Assembly (NCBI GenBank): GCA_963662155.1
Contig: OY759267.1
Span: 21,008,438-21,072,437, forward strand
Length of the DNA: 64,000 bases
DNA from: Lamellibrachia columna
Taxonomy: Eukaryota > Annelida > Polychaeta > Sabellida > Siboglinidae
Direction of reading: 5' to 3'
A model generated the notes under the pieces. It did not search any database, was not told the DNA's origin, and was given only the letters and a program-made list of their open reading frames with translations. Made by a program: the position numbers and the translations under genes. Positions 1 through 11,462 of this stretch are shown here, piece after piece (the stretch's first letter is position 1; each line of letters opens with the position of its first letter).

Positions 1-110
1 AATGTGAGTTAGAATTTATATAAACAAATCCTCTACAATAGTTAACGGTTGCTCCTTTATAACAGCGTCTTCAGAAGTGCGAACGTAATAGCTGCAATTT
101 TGCGTATCAC

Positions 111-374
111 CTGTTCTTCTGGGTGGATCTTGACGTGTTTGTGACACGGCCGGAAGCAACACAGACAGTCTGCACATCCCGTGTAGGCGTCTGCTGGCGG
201 TTGCATCGTCACTGGAGGAGGAGGCTGTTTCACAACTGAGTCGTCAGCAACACACGGGACATCAGTGACATCTTCCCCGTGTGTTCTATCGTTCCCCGTG
301 TGGTTGATTGGCAGTCTCGGAGCTGCGTGAACTGTGGAACTGTCGACGACTTTCTGCACCACGTCAACCTTGTT
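111..374 (-). CDS. Gene A exon 9, C-terminal tail with Cys-rich motif
   Basis: 88 codons, acceptor CTCGGACACAG, donor GAACAG/GTGATA. The tail is unstructured and proline-rich (KQPPPPVTMQPP) and ends in DCLCCFRPCHKHVKIHPEEQ. Gene B has a matching exon ending LCCCWPCHRRVLPEEQ. The cysteine cluster could be lipidated or bind metal; this is inference. The acceptor choice is less certain than the donor. Confidence 0.65.
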
Positions 375-1142
375 CTGTGTCCGAGAAAAGACACCGGCAT
401 TGGCGAACAATGAATTGATTCGAACGACTTCAAGAGTTGGTTGGTAGTTTCGCAAGTTGCATACACGACACGTGTACGTTACAGGAGGCAGTCGCACAGT
501 AGTAACAATGATGACAAAGATAATAATAACAATGACAACAGCAACATAAGTGATAATAATAATAATAACGATAGCATTGTTACCTTTATAATAACAATGG
601 TAATAACTGTAACAAAGACAACAACAGTTTTAATAATAATTATAATAAAAATATCGAAGAATATAGTCATTCAATAATCTTCTGAATGAACACGTATTTA
701 TATTATGTATATTTAGAGAATAATCGAGAGATAATATGACAATAATTATACAGCTAAATTGTGAAGGTCTAGCCCACTAGTCCAGCGGATAAGCGACACA
801 AAACCACGTTTTGTTCAAATTATGATAAATGCACAATCTTTGTTCGTTTTAGAACATTTGAACATGTGCTTTCAAATAAGGTCGGACACAGCACGAATAT
901 GCCACTAAGGACCAATGTTTTGTGTCAAGGTCTAGAAGATTTGCTAGATCCACATTTCCAAGGGCAGTGAATATGGATGTGGTAGTTTGAGGAAATATAA
1001 GGCACCCATCTTTTTTTCAAGATGGCCGCGATAGGCACTCTCTAGATGCCATATGTCGACTTTAAAACCACGTAGAATACGTGTTATCCAGTTGCGTTTT
1101 GATGCCTACTGGAAAACAACCATAAATAAAATATTGCGAACG

Positions 1143-1197
<55 letters not shown>

Positions 1198-4100
1198 TGT
1201 ACTCGTCTCATATTTTCACACTTACGCCGTTGACTACGTGAGAAGGTTTCCCGCGACAACCAAGTTCCTTAATCAATTCCAGCATCTTCTGTTCAAACGG
1301 TGTTTTCTCCTTGGAAAAATCGAAGTATAGGTTGTTTAGCACTAGTGGCCCCAACCAGCCGTCTGGCCTGTAGCCAGTCTCTACAATCAGTGGCACGATG
1401 TCCCGTCGCAGGTTGTACGCATACACACCCTCTAGCATAAAACAAAAACGGGAAGAATATGTACATCGGGCACATTTATAGGTAAACATACTGTTGGTGA
1501 AACATTTCATCAATGGGAGATAATTCAATGAATGAGATTTTCTTAAAACAAAACTTTTATCTCACTTACTTCAACGCTTCTATGACCGTTGGAATTATGA
1601 AGTTCATTTGCTCACTATTTTCTGAAGAACTCGGCCGATGGTCTTCGAAACGATGAAAGCAATTGAAATAAATAGTAGCGTTTTTAAGAACGAATTATTA
1701 ATAGAACCTAATAGTTTTCTATTTATGATATATGTCAATTCAAGTTATAAAATATATGTTAATCTACCCAGGTTGCATTAGTAGTGGAAACGCCCTCAAC
1801 TCAAAGGTTGTGACGGGGTGGAATGAGAAGGGACTCAATGACTGTGACGGGGTGGAAGGAGAAGGGACTCAACGGTTGTGACGGGGTGGAAGGAGAAGGG
1901 ACTCAATGATTGTGACGGGGTGGAAGGAGTAGGGACTCAACGATTGTGACGGGGTGGAAGGAGAAGGGACTCAATGATTGTGATGGTGTGGAAGAAGAAG
2001 GGACTCAATGATTGTGACGGGGTGGAAGGAGAAGGGACTCAATAATTGTGACGGAGTGGAAGGAGAAGGGAATCAACGGTTGTGACGGGGTGGAAGGAGA
2101 AGGGACTCAATGATTGTGACGGGGTGGAAGGAGAAGGGACTCAACAGTTGTGACGGGGTGGAAGGAGAAGGAACTCAGTGATTGTGACGGGGTGGAAGGA
2201 GAAGGGACTCAACAGTTGTGACGGGGTGGAAGGAGAAAGGACTCAATGATTGTGACGGGGTGGAAGGAGAAGGGACTCAACGGTTGTGACGGGGTGGAAG
2301 GAGAAGGGACTCAATGATTGTGACGGAGTGGAAGGAGAAGGGACTCAATGATTGTGACGGGGTGGAAGGAGAAGGGACTCAATGATTGTGACGGGATGGA
2401 AGGAGAAGGGACTTAATGATTGTGACGGGGTGGAAGGAGAAGGGACTCAACAGTTGTAACGGGGTGGAAGGAGAAGGGATTCGGTGATTGTGACGGGGTG
2501 GAAGGAGAAGGGACTCAATGATTGTGACGGGGTGGAAGGAGAAGGGACTCAATGATTGTGACGGGGTGGAAAGAGAAGGGACTCAATTATTGTGACGGGG
2601 TGGAAGGAGAAGGGACTTAATGATTGTGACGGGGTGGAAGGAGAAGGGACTCAACAGTTGTGACGGGGTGAAAGGAGAAGGGACTCGGTGATTGTGATGG
2701 GGTGGAAGGAGAAGGGACTCAATGATTGTGACGGGGTGGAAGGAGAAGGGACTCGGTGATTGTGACGGGGTGGAAGGAGAAGGGACTCAACAGTTGTGAC
2801 GGGGTGGAAGGAGAAGGGACTCAACAGTTGTGACGGGGTGGAAGGAGAAGGGACTCAGTAATTGTGACGGGGTGGAAGGAGAAGGGGCCACTCACCCGTT
2901 CTACAGCTCTCGCTGTCCTTGTACTTGCGAGAAGCAGCAATGAGCACGACGCATGCGTCCTCTACTGCCGCGGCCATCGCCTCCAGTGGCGACTTGGCTG
3001 CCACGAACCAACGACACGTTGACATTAGGTAACTGGACAACCATAGCGGAAATGTGAACGTTTCCATTATCATTTGACACGTCTTTCATGTGTTTAGAAC
3101 CCACCTCCTTCAGTACTCTCACTAAGCATTCGTGACTCCTTCTCGATATTTACAAAAGATTGTGGCGTATTTCAATGATCAATAAAATGCTCTCAATGCT
3201 GTTGTAGGTATATATATATATATGTGTGTGTTTGTCTCCAACCTAACCTCGTCAACACGATATGTTATCTATTATCATTATTGGTGCTATTATCTATCCC
3301 AAGAGGAGGCACATAACACACCTAAAGCTCACATTATGTACAGCACACCCGCCTCAATATTCGTATTACATATCCACTTTACAACACCGTCTCAGCATCT
3401 ATTTCTTTCAACATAAACATACGGGACTCTATTATGACATACGGGACTCTATCATGACATACGGGACTCTATCATGACATACGGGACACTATCATGACAT
3501 ACGGGACTCTATCATGACATATGGGACTCTATCATGACATACGCGGCACATCTGAAAAAATTTACGAATACTCAAATTTCAGTAGTACAACATATGCTAT
3601 TTGAAACCGAGTTGGCCACATAGAAAATTTTTACAGATATGATCAATGTTTTGTTCTAAATTATGTCGCTTTTATACTCACACATGTTGTCAACGTCCAT
3701 CCAGACTTTTATACTCACACATGTTGTCAACGTCCATCCAGACTTTTACACTCACACATGTTGTCAACGTCCATCCAGACTTTTACACTCACACATGTTG
3801 TCAACGTCCATCCAGACTTTTACACTCACACATGTTGTCAACGTCCATCCAGACTTTTACACTCACACATGTTGTCAACGTCCATCCAGACTTTTATACT
3901 CACACATGTTGTCAACGTCCATCCATACTTTTATACTCACACATGTTGTCAACATCCATCCAGACTTTTATACTCACACATATCGTCAACGTCCATCCAG
4001 ACTTTGTAACCAGCTTCTTTCAATCCGTCTCGGATTCGCTTAATTAATTTTTGACTGGCCCATTGGTAGCTGATCATGATGTGCTTGCTGCCATCAGGTA

Positions 4101-6630
4101 ACGCTTAAATTGACAAGATATGTTTACTTGCACTTGCTAAAATGAACATGTTTTCTCACACACATCAATTGAATTCAACTGTTCGACCCATAATTATTGG
4201 AACTCGTGAACGATAGCACTTCCATCCAAGGCAAAAGCCCAGATGGCAAGTGAACAAGGAAGGCATTAGCTTATCGATAGTCCAACATTTGTTCATCTAT
4301 GTGTAACCCGCCTTCCTGAGATATGTGTCAACCTTGTTTTTAAACATATTCACCCTGCTGGCAGTTATACATTCTGTAGAAAATTTGTTCCGTTCATTTA
4401 TTGTCCTCTGTGAGAACGAGTACTTCCTGATAACCAATCTACACTGATCCTTTACTAATGTTCCTTAATGTCCTCCAGTTCTACTATCTTTCTTGAGTGA
4501 GAACAAATATTTATATCAATATTTTCATATCCATTCAATATCTTAAAAACTAAAATTGTGTAGATACTATCTACTGGTGGTCCCTCCTCTATTCACTTAG
4601 TGATTTCTTCAAAAACAGCATAATTATTTGTTGAGCATGACCTCGTGGGTTGGCGTTCCTAAGCGCCCATTGTGATGATGGCCAGATCACCCACTTTATA
4701 TGGTTCTGCTAGTAATGGAGTGAAGCGTTGCATTATGGGTACACACCGGTGTTGTCTTTTCTCGTGGTGGTTTTAGCAACTATTTTCTCTTTGTGATCTC
4801 CCAGCTCCCAGAGTGCTCCTTTTGCTTCCTTACTCACTTCCTTGACATCGCTCGACGTCAGCTTCTGTAGGGCTGTGAATAGTTAATATGGTGAAACTCT
4901 GCGCCCTACAATAACTTACCATTACTGTGTTTTCAGCATAACTGATAGGGAATATTAAAGTAGCTTATGATAGTAATGGGTAGAGGTGAATAAATGATGA
5001 AATCTGTGTGAGAATGTTTCACCATGAGGGGAGGAAAAGCTGGATTGCATCACTGTTTACAGTGTTCAAAGCTCCACTATCTGTTTAAATGGAGTTCCTC
5101 GAAATATAATAAAATTCATGCAATAATTATATTAATAAATTGCTTCATGTCACAATCCTAGCAAAGCGCATGGTAAATACATTCTACATCTCTTAGCATG
5201 TTGGTAAAGCTACTTTGGACAGTCGTATCTCGATAACGTCGCATTTTGTATTTTAATAATTGTAAATGGAATCAATTGTTCCCGATAAATTGGTTTAAAA
5301 ATCTGGTATTCGGGCAAGCGTTTCTATATTGTAACAAGTGACTGCTGACCCTCAATACATCCGGGCTCCTGGGTGACGAAGTCCTTGCACCGGAATGCGA
5401 GACGCCAGATGCCCTGGGCAGCGAGATGCTGCTCTTGTTGGTTGCCGATAATGAGCAGCTCGGTGTACAGCGGTAGCGCCATCATGCGGACAATACGCAC
5501 TTTGTTCGAGTCATTGTTCGCAAGTTTGTTCAGCCCCTGTTTACGAAGTTTCTCTTCAGTAAGCGTTGGTTTCACCAGTTTCTCGAACAAGCATTGGATT
5601 AATTGTTGTGAGGACGAACACATTGCTGATTGTTGTGTGAGTGTATGTTTGATTAACGATATAATCTAAGTAGACAATTGGTGCATGCGCGTACGCGTGC
5701 GCGTGCGCGTGCGTGCGTGCGTGTGTAAGTTATAGTAATTATAGGGCATACATTCATTCTGGTTTTTTTTTATCATAAAGAGGTTTGTTTATTTTTGTTG
5801 CATATGTCATATGTCATATGTCATACTTATTATCGAAAACGTAGCTCAACATTACCTGTAGCAATTCATTCGTGTGAAATCCGTGAGGTTTAGGGCCAGT
5901 CTTTAGGTTATAGACCTGTAATAAATATCGATAAAAACATTAATTATGGTGTTCTATTTTGGCGTAGTGGAAAGTCGAACTACGTAGAGTGGAAGGCCAG
6001 TACAATGTTTTACTACATACGTACATATAGAACAGGAACAGGAAATATGTATTTGTCCAAACGACACAGCAAAACAATATCTGAGTGCAATGAATCAGCA
6101 ACTGAAGTTAGGTAATGAACGTGGGACCGTGCTGACAGAGGCTTGGACGTTAAAAATAAAAGAGTAACCATGTAGTGTGGTCCAAATGCGGAAACGATGA
6201 TTCCGGTTATAACAAAAGGCGACAATATATACACATTCCTAACTTACTTTCGAATTTCACATTACGATTTCGCCAATTATTCACTAAACTGACGAACATG
6301 TTTTTTAACTTCAAGAAAAAAAAACAAGTAAAAATCCGCACCGCATCGGATAAACATGAGCTTTATGAAAATCGCGAAAAACGTTTCTGAATAAATTCAG
6401 AAAAGGGTCTCTTTTGAAGAGGCCGTTTCATGGTGGTCGAGAAAACTTCCCCGGCCGGTCAAAAGCTAATGCCTGACACGGCCATAAATACATATCTTCT
6501 TCCAATTGTGGAAAATCAGCTGTATTGTTTTAATCGAAATTGAGTGTTTCTAAAAAGGGGGTGTTTTGAAATACACAAAACGTTGGCGGTTTTTGTTTCT
6601 CGAACAATTGTTATCACCGTAACGATCACA

Positions 6631-6699
<69 letters not shown>

Positions 6700-8902
6700 A
6701 CACGCACACACGTACGTACAAACGCAAACGAGTGGGGGGCCCTGGTTAGACCTGGGTGACGGGATGATGAGGGCTGAGAATGCAGGAACTTCACTGGACT
6801 AAATGCTATAGATGGTTATTCGTGTTGCTACGGCGTTGCGATTACCTGTCGCAACATATTGATGATGAAGGCTATGTTGTCGTCATCTTCGTTTATCTTA
6901 TCGTTCTCTTCCTCTGTGACGATGTAGGCGAGAACAAAATTGACGACGCATTTCGTTTCGACGTCAGCCACCGACTGGAACTTTGGTAGAATGTCGATGG
7001 CCGAAGCGTCACGGTAGGCCTTGCGCGCGGCGTCACACTTCTACAAGCGAAGACGAGAGGGCGATGTGTAAATGGATATCATTCGGTCAGGTTAAAATGT
7101 TGCAAATGCAGTCGTTATGAATATGTGGATCCCGATGCATGGGCGATGTTTCTCGGTGTTTCATGGACACAAGCCGAAACCTCACCTATTTTGAAAACCG
7201 TAACGTGGCATGGCTGTTGCACCGAATAAAAATGGGTGACTTAAAGTACAATGACACAAACATCGTAGGACTGTATTAACACTCTGATGCGGAACTTCCA
7301 GATCACGTTATTCACACTAAGAAGTAATGCCTAGCAAACATTCCAAGTCGTCAAGAAATATCCCTAATGGCTAATGATTCTGTACTTTGAAACATGACAA
7401 TCTATGCAAGCACAAAATAACAGTGTATGTTCGGCTTAGAATTTACTGTATATATCGATATATGACATTCAAACTATGAATATACAACATATGCACCTGC
7501 ACAACATTATGGAGAATAGAGAGCATGGGTCGAACGCAGAACTTGATGCCGCTCTCGTTCAAGCGGTCCGGATTGACCTTGGGGTCGTTTAGGTAGTTGA
7601 GTAGGTCCCTGACGAGTCCGATATCAACCACTTGCTGGCAGAGAGCGGGTGACCTATCTGTGGAGTTCCACATGCACCCGGCTACAAGGTACATGTTAAA
7701 TACGACCAGTCCACCGGAAGGCCCCGTCCAGTCGACGTGGAAGCAACTCCTGTAGATGGCAGCAAACAACGGGGCAAGTCCTAGCTCCCGGATAGCCTCT
7801 GTCACCTCGGTCACGGTCGGCGAGGTTCTCGCATCGTTCAACAGTAACGCGTCGTAGATGAACTGCGAAACAATATTAATCAGTGCGTATCGCACCTGTC
7901 TTTCGCCGGCATTGCAACCGCGTTATTAAATGCATGCATGTTACTGTCAACTAATCCGAATTAAGGTTGTGTAACCATTACGCTTGCTTGTCTGGCGAAT
8001 TGAGTGGTTATTTGTTCGATTGATGCATTTTGCTTACTTATGTGTCCCTAATATAGCCATTGTTCAAAGAAACCAGGATTGTATTTCCAAGTTACTGTGT
8101 CTACCTACTTTGGCCTGATTGGAGGAGATATGTGTAGAAATTGCAAATAATATTGCAAAAAGACGGAGAGTAGTTAACGGCAGCAGGGAAGTAAGTAAGT
8201 AAGTAAAAGCTTTATTTCACGATGGTGACCATGTCACGTTTATCGCTTGATTTTCAATGGGCCATCAATCACATAAACTCTTACATACACAGTTATATAA
8301 CGAAAATAAAATATACACGTCAAAACAATATATAAACAAAATAATAAATAAATAAATACCTACGTCAAACGTGTCATTACAAAAAAAAAAATTATAAAAC
8401 ATATATTGACCGCAACTGGCCCATACCACGCACCCGTAGTCAATTATCGGTTGCGCCATCCCTGTCAAATACAACTTCCGTGCATGTAGTGGCATTGATC
8501 GTTTCACTTGATTGAACAAGTACATTCAGCTACGCAGCTTAGAAAATAACTTTGTCATGTGTACATTAAGGAATGAAGATACAAGAAGATGAACGAGTTC
8601 GGATATTTCTCTTGTCTTCTCAGTGAAATGCTAACTTAGTTCGTTATAATTTCTACCGATTATTCAATTATGTTGCTAATGATGCAACATGATTTCCAAA
8701 CCTTGAGGTCGTCCCGACAGCTATGAGTTGAGTAATTGGTCGTTTCCTTCAACCGACGCATCGTCTCCCGCACCCGGTCCATATTGACCTCTTGGTCGGC
8801 CTCTTCCTCAGACGAGTCGGGGCTTCCGGGCGCGGCGGGGCTTCCGGCTGACTCGTCAACCTCCGTTGACGTCGGCACGTCTTTTTTCACCATCGACATC
8901 AT
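111..8902 (-). CDS. Gene A: ARM-repeat plus TIR-domain protein (split gene, 3' end outside window)
   Basis: Nine coding exons were rebuilt on the minus strand (8702-8902, 7497-7862, 6846-7040, 5350-5536, 4747-4872, 3978-4103, 2896-2997, 1238-1431, 111-374). All junctions keep frame and give 587 codons before the left edge. Residues 68 to about 350 are helical armadillo-like repeats (GLNKLANNDSNKVRIV, QGIWRLAFRCKDFV, AKGALWELGD). Residues about 365-465 are a TIR domain: KHIMISYQW, GYKVWMDVDDMS, AVEDACVVLIAAS, SCRTEG and PDGWLGPLVL. The Glu of CRTE (residue 435, codon split by intron 7) lies where SARM1-type TIR NADases keep their catalytic Glu. By family knowledge such proteins cleave NAD+ or act in innate signalling; enzymatic activity here is inference. 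No SAM domain is visible, unlike SARM1. Gene B, downstream in coordinates, is a tandem paralogue. The last exon is expected left of position 1, because the matching exon of gene B is followed by one more. Confidence 0.85.
1143..1199. repeat. (GCGT)n microsatellite
   Basis: About 14 near-perfect GCGT units, located 40 bases downstream (in gene orientation) of the exon 8 donor of gene A. Confidence 0.95.
1238..1431 (-). CDS. Gene A exon 8, TIR C-terminal part
   Basis: Encodes EGVYAYNLRRDIVPLIVE, PDGWLGPLVLNNLYFDF and a closing amphipathic helix. Acceptor TTATGCTAG. The frame would stay open to a stop at 1208, but a donor CAC/GTAGTC gives phase 0 and aligns with AAC/GTAATA in gene B. I therefore end the exon at 1238; a longer form ending at 1208 would be a shorter protein isoform. 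Confidence 0.8.
1800..2888. repeat. 34 bp minisatellite, about 32 copies
   Basis: Unit about 34 bp (core GTGACGGGGTGGAAGGAGAA), well conserved with point variants. The array fills the intron after gene A exon 7 right up to about 8 bases from its donor. In gene orientation the unit carries TTGAGTCCC where the true donor reads GTGAGTGGCC, so the unit may derive from the splice-site region. Confidence 0.95.
2896..2997 (-). CDS. Gene A exon 7, TIR core
   Basis: 102 nt, identical in length to gene B exon 7. Encodes SPLEAMAAAVEDACVVLIAA and SRKYKDSESCRT; acceptor CGTGGCAG, donor ACGG/GTGAGT. The first base of the following Glu codon is the last base of this exon. The 34 bp tandem array starts about 10 bases into the following intron. 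Confidence 0.9.
3417..3545. repeat. 20 bp tandem repeat, about 6 copies
   Basis: Unit ACATACGGGACTCTATCATG with few variants, in the intron between gene A exons 6 and 7. Confidence 0.95.
3664..4000 (-). repeat. 37 bp minisatellite containing a TIR exon end and splice donor, 9 copies
   Basis: Unit CATCCAGACTTTTACACTCA plus 17 more bases. In gene orientation each unit reads the last codons of exon 6 (VWMDVDNM) followed by T/GTGAGT. The copy nearest the exon (3972-4000) holds the real donor; about eight further copies follow in the intron with the donor hexamer intact. Confidence 0.93.
3978..4103 (-). CDS. Gene A exon 6, first TIR exon
   Basis: Encodes the start of the TIR fold: KHIMISYQW (beta A), then a helix, then GYKVWMDVDDM (beta B and BB-loop side). 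Acceptor ATTTAAG at 4104-4106, donor ATGT/GTGAGT at 3977. Reads phase 1 to phase 1, in frame with both neighbours. The last 20 or so bases of this exon and its donor are the seed of the 37 bp minisatellite that follows in the intron. Confidence 0.85.
4200..4660 (-). mobile_element. LINE fragment with internal deletion (same family as 48660-54010)
   Basis: The 3' part carries the shared tail motif around 4236-4290 (TCCAACATTTGTTCATC). At 4560-4640 a remnant of the reverse transcriptase (FEEITK then IEEGPPVDSIYT) joins directly to 3' UTR-like sequence, so the middle is missing. It lies in a gene A intron in the same orientation as the gene. Confidence 0.7.
4747..4872 (-). CDS. Gene A exon 5, last ARM repeat and linker
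   Basis: Acceptor CTATTCACAG, then ALQKLTSSDVKEVSKEAKGA and LWELGD, followed by a basic linker; donor ACCG/GTGTGT. Too short for an open-reading-frame listing, but it aligns with 18467-18577 of gene B (ALKELASSNDK, AARALWSLEH). Phase 1 at both ends. Confidence 0.8.
5350..5536 (-). CDS. Gene A exon 4, ARM repeats
   Basis: 187 nt, the same as gene B exon 4. It encodes two helical repeats (GLNKLANNDSNKVRIVRMMA, then QGIWRLAFRCKDFVTQEPG). The acceptor is GTAAACAG; the donor G/GTCAGC is weak but aligns with G/GTCTGC in gene B and gives the phase-1 join to the next exon. The open frame continues upstream of the acceptor for about 29 codons, which I do not count as coding. Confidence 0.85.
6630..6700. 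repeat. (GCAC)n microsatellite
   Basis: About 17 units of CGCA, in the intron between gene A exons 3 and 4. A shorter GCGT tract lies at 5690-5722. Confidence 0.95.
6846..7040 (-). CDS. Gene A exon 3, ARM region
   Basis: 65 codons starting KCDAARKAYRDASA and ending NIAFIINMLRQ, phase 0 at both ends, acceptor CGCTTGTAG and donor CAG/GTAATC. It has the same length (195 nt) as gene B exon 3 (21071-21265). An acidic stretch (EEENDKINEDDDN) lies near the end in both copies. Confidence 0.88.
7497..7862 (-). CDS. Gene A exon 2, ARM region
   Basis: 122 codons between acceptor TTTCGCAG and donor GTGCAG/GTGCAT, phase 0 at both ends. The exon matches 21660-22019 of gene B through its length, with shared features around residues GLVVFNMYLVAGCMWN and RPMLSILHNVV. 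It is an alpha-helical repeat region without charged low-complexity stretches. Confidence 0.85.
8190..8525 (-). mobile_element. LINE 3' fragment
   Basis: Encodes KRSMPLHARKLYLTGMAQPI and IDYGCVVWASCGQY, the C-terminal end of a non-LTR reverse transcriptase. It is followed in element orientation by AT-rich sequence and a GTAA-repeat tail near 8190-8207. Confidence 0.7.
8702..8902 (-). CDS. Gene A exon 1 (start exon)
   Basis: 67 codons from an ATG at 8902 (second and third ATGs at 8899 and 8893 are equally possible starts). The first 40 residues are acidic and low complexity. The end, VRETMRRLKETTNY and CRDDLK, matches the start exon of gene B (VRETMRRLLEMTDY and CQVDLE). The donor AAG/GTTTGG leaves phase 0. 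No TATA box or other promoter motif could be assigned upstream. Confidence 0.75.
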
Positions 8903-10228
8903 TCTGGGCGTTTCCGATTAATTAACCGATGCTATGATGTTGGTTTTCTTCTCTCGACACGGCTGGTGCCTAAAAGTAAACGTAGCATTATAACCGATGA
9001 GAAAGGTTGTCTAACGGTTGTATAATATATTATATAAAATATGTTTTTTAATAAAATATTATTTATATTCCATGCGTTTCCATGAACGTCATATTAATAT
9101 AATAAAACACCAGATTTCCAATATTAATATATTGAAGAAGACGAAGAATAATAAAAATATCGCAGTTTTGGATACTGGAATAAATTATCTACTGACTGTG
9201 TAAATGCTAGCAGCGTCAATATTTTTAAAATGTTGTTGGCAGATTATTGAAAAGGGCAGGCCATGTGTACATGTAGATACCATTAGTTAATAACTTCATC
9301 GTCCACGTGACGTCGGCAGTTTGTTGCAATGAATGACACATTTGGTAAATCTCGTTAGCCAGACCTTTCTTATCTTTATGTTATTTTCCTACCAATTTTA
9401 ATTTAATGTTAAGGTTGCCTTAATTTATTTACAATTAATTTGAAAATACTGTTGTTCCAATTTCAGAGTAGGTCTATGCGAGCAGCAAACCCATAATACG
9501 CCAACTAACTCCATTGTCGCGCGATTATTACCTAGTGTTTGAAATTGGTGTGCTGCTACTTGTCGGGTGTGACTAGTTTAAAATTACACTATTATTTTAT
9601 AAATATTCCAAGGATTATATAAATGATAATTTGCCGCACCAATTCGCCACATCAACCTGGTCGGAAGTTCCCGCTAACGTCTTGAAATCATGTAAGTTGC
9701 ACACGCTCTTGCACATGGACGCTAATACTACAATCGTGCAATACACGCACATAGGCCTATTATTCAACGACAATGTTCACTACAGTATGCTGGTATGTTG
9801 ACGGTTGGACTGGTGTTGTAATACACACCTACTCTCCAAACGGGTACTCACGACTTTTGTACAGTGCACATCGTTCTTAAATCACGAATTAACACAATAT
9901 TTCGGCATCGCAAATTTTCTGTGGTCGGTCGCCTATTTCGTTGACAAGTCCTTACAGGCGAAGGTGCACCCAGCCATAAACCGGTTCCGAGGCTCCTGTA
10001 TACACAACGGTGTACACCGGTCTATATCTTCTATACAAATGCAATGAGGCGAGACGACCAGTCGTGGCCGTAAATAAACTGAGAAATGAATCAAAGCTGC
10101 AAGACGCATTAGTGCTCGGCTGTATAGAACGAAGCCTGCTCGCTACTACTCACTGACCAACGCGCTAGCCTAGTAATTGTTTACATAATTCGTCCGCCAC
10201 CGAAGTTGCAAGACGATAAGAGCCGCTC
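8903..10228. other. Intergenic stretch, upstream of gene A
   Basis: Mostly AT-rich. It should hold the gene A promoter and 5' UTR, but I can assign no TATA box, initiator or exon. No recognisable coding or repeat family was seen. Confidence 0.4.
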
Positions 10229-10400
10229 TTGAATACTGTGAAACGCCGCAAACTACAATGGTCCGGCCACACATCGAGGCATAACATGCTTGCCGAGGAG
10301 ATCTTGCAAGGTCAGCGGCATACAGGCGGAGAAAGGACAGGTCTGGAGGAGTGGCAGCTCTTGGGGGCCGCTCACAACCGTGCCAAATGTAGGGTGGTTT
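10229..10400 (+). mobile_element. LINE endonuclease-RT C-terminal fragment
   Basis: Encodes NTVKRRKLQWSGHTSRHNML then AEEILQGQ, the post-RT region common in jockey-like LINE proteins (TVKRRKLxWxGHxxRHxxL). No upstream RT is present. Confidence 0.65.
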
Positions 10401-10489
10401 CTATCGAGGCTTTTAGGCGCGCACCTCTACCATCAACCTGGTCAGGGTATACGTAACTGAGTGTGAATTCGTCCAGTCGAGGACATTGC

Positions 10490-10720
10490 CGAAGCATGAT
10501 TCAAACAAATTGGCATGATTTTTGTGGACACAGCATCGAGGCTAGACTATTGTCACTCCTCACTTTTTTGCGCAATGGACAAGAACATCGTCAGGCAACA
10601 GCGACTCCAAAACACGGCTGTCAGAATCATCGTGGGGGTGCCCAGGTGTGCTCAGAGACCTGCATTGGCCGCCTGTGCGGGAGCTCGTTCGCTTCAAGGT
10701 CCTGCTTTAGAAAACACTAT
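10490..10720 (+). mobile_element. LINE RT C-terminal fragment
   Basis: Encodes TASRLDYCHSSLFCAMDKNI, then RLQNTAVRIIVGVPRCAQ and, in another frame, VRELVRFKVLL, the end of a CR1-like reverse transcriptase. A frameshift and truncation separate the pieces. Confidence 0.7.
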
Positions 10721-11086
10721 ATTTTAATCAGCATTTTAACTGCTGGAAAGACTTTTAGAGTTGGTTTTAAGCCCTGTTAGTTATGAGCTGTTATATGATC
10801 TCTTGGTTTTCAAAGTTAATTTGAATGTAATTTTATTTGAATGTAATTTATATAATGTAATTATGTAATTTATGAATGTAGTTTTATTTTACTCTAATTT
10901 TAATGTAATGTAATAACTTTGTTATATCGTAATACAATTATTTAAATTGTAATGTAATCCAATTATGTAATTATTTGATGTAATGGTAGCTAGATTTTAC
11001 GCGATATGAGTGTAATATCTATGTGTTTGTTTATTTATTTATGTATAAGTCGTTGAGCGGGATTCATGTGACATTTCCATCAAGAA

Positions 11087-11462
11087 CCATTATTTAGCAT
11101 ACATTTCCATCAAGAACCATTATTTAGCATACATTTCCACCAAGAACCATTATTTAGCATACATTTCCATCAAGAACCATTATTTAGCATACATTTCCAT
11201 TAAGAACCATTATTTAGCATACATTTCCACCAAGAACCATTATTTAGCATACATTTCCATCAAGAACCATTATTTAGCATACATTTCCATCAAGAACCAT
11301 TATTTAGCATACATTTCCATCAAGAACCATTATTTAGCATACATTTCCACCAAGAAACATTATTTAGCATACATTTCCACCAAGAACCATTATTTAGCAT
11401 ACATTTCCACCAAGAACCATTATTTAGCATACATTTCCATCAAAAACCATTATTTAGCATAC
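11087..11462. repeat. 30 bp tandem repeat, about 13 copies
   Basis: Unit ACATTTCCATCAAGAACCAT plus TATTTAGCAT. Copies are almost identical; the main variant is CAT to CAC at position 9-11. Confidence 0.95.

Noticed and set aside
770..800. tRNA-like box A (TAGTCCAGCGGATAAG)
   Set aside because: No box B at the right distance and no recognisable SINE body.
3646..4047. Plus-strand repeat protein over the 37 bp array
   Set aside because: It is antisense to a real TIR exon; the repetition comes from the minisatellite and reads open in three frames by chance.
5537..6845. A missing ARM exon between exons 3 and 4 of gene A
   Set aside because: Related proteins often have more sequence here, but I found no open stretch with splice sites conserved in both gene A and gene B.
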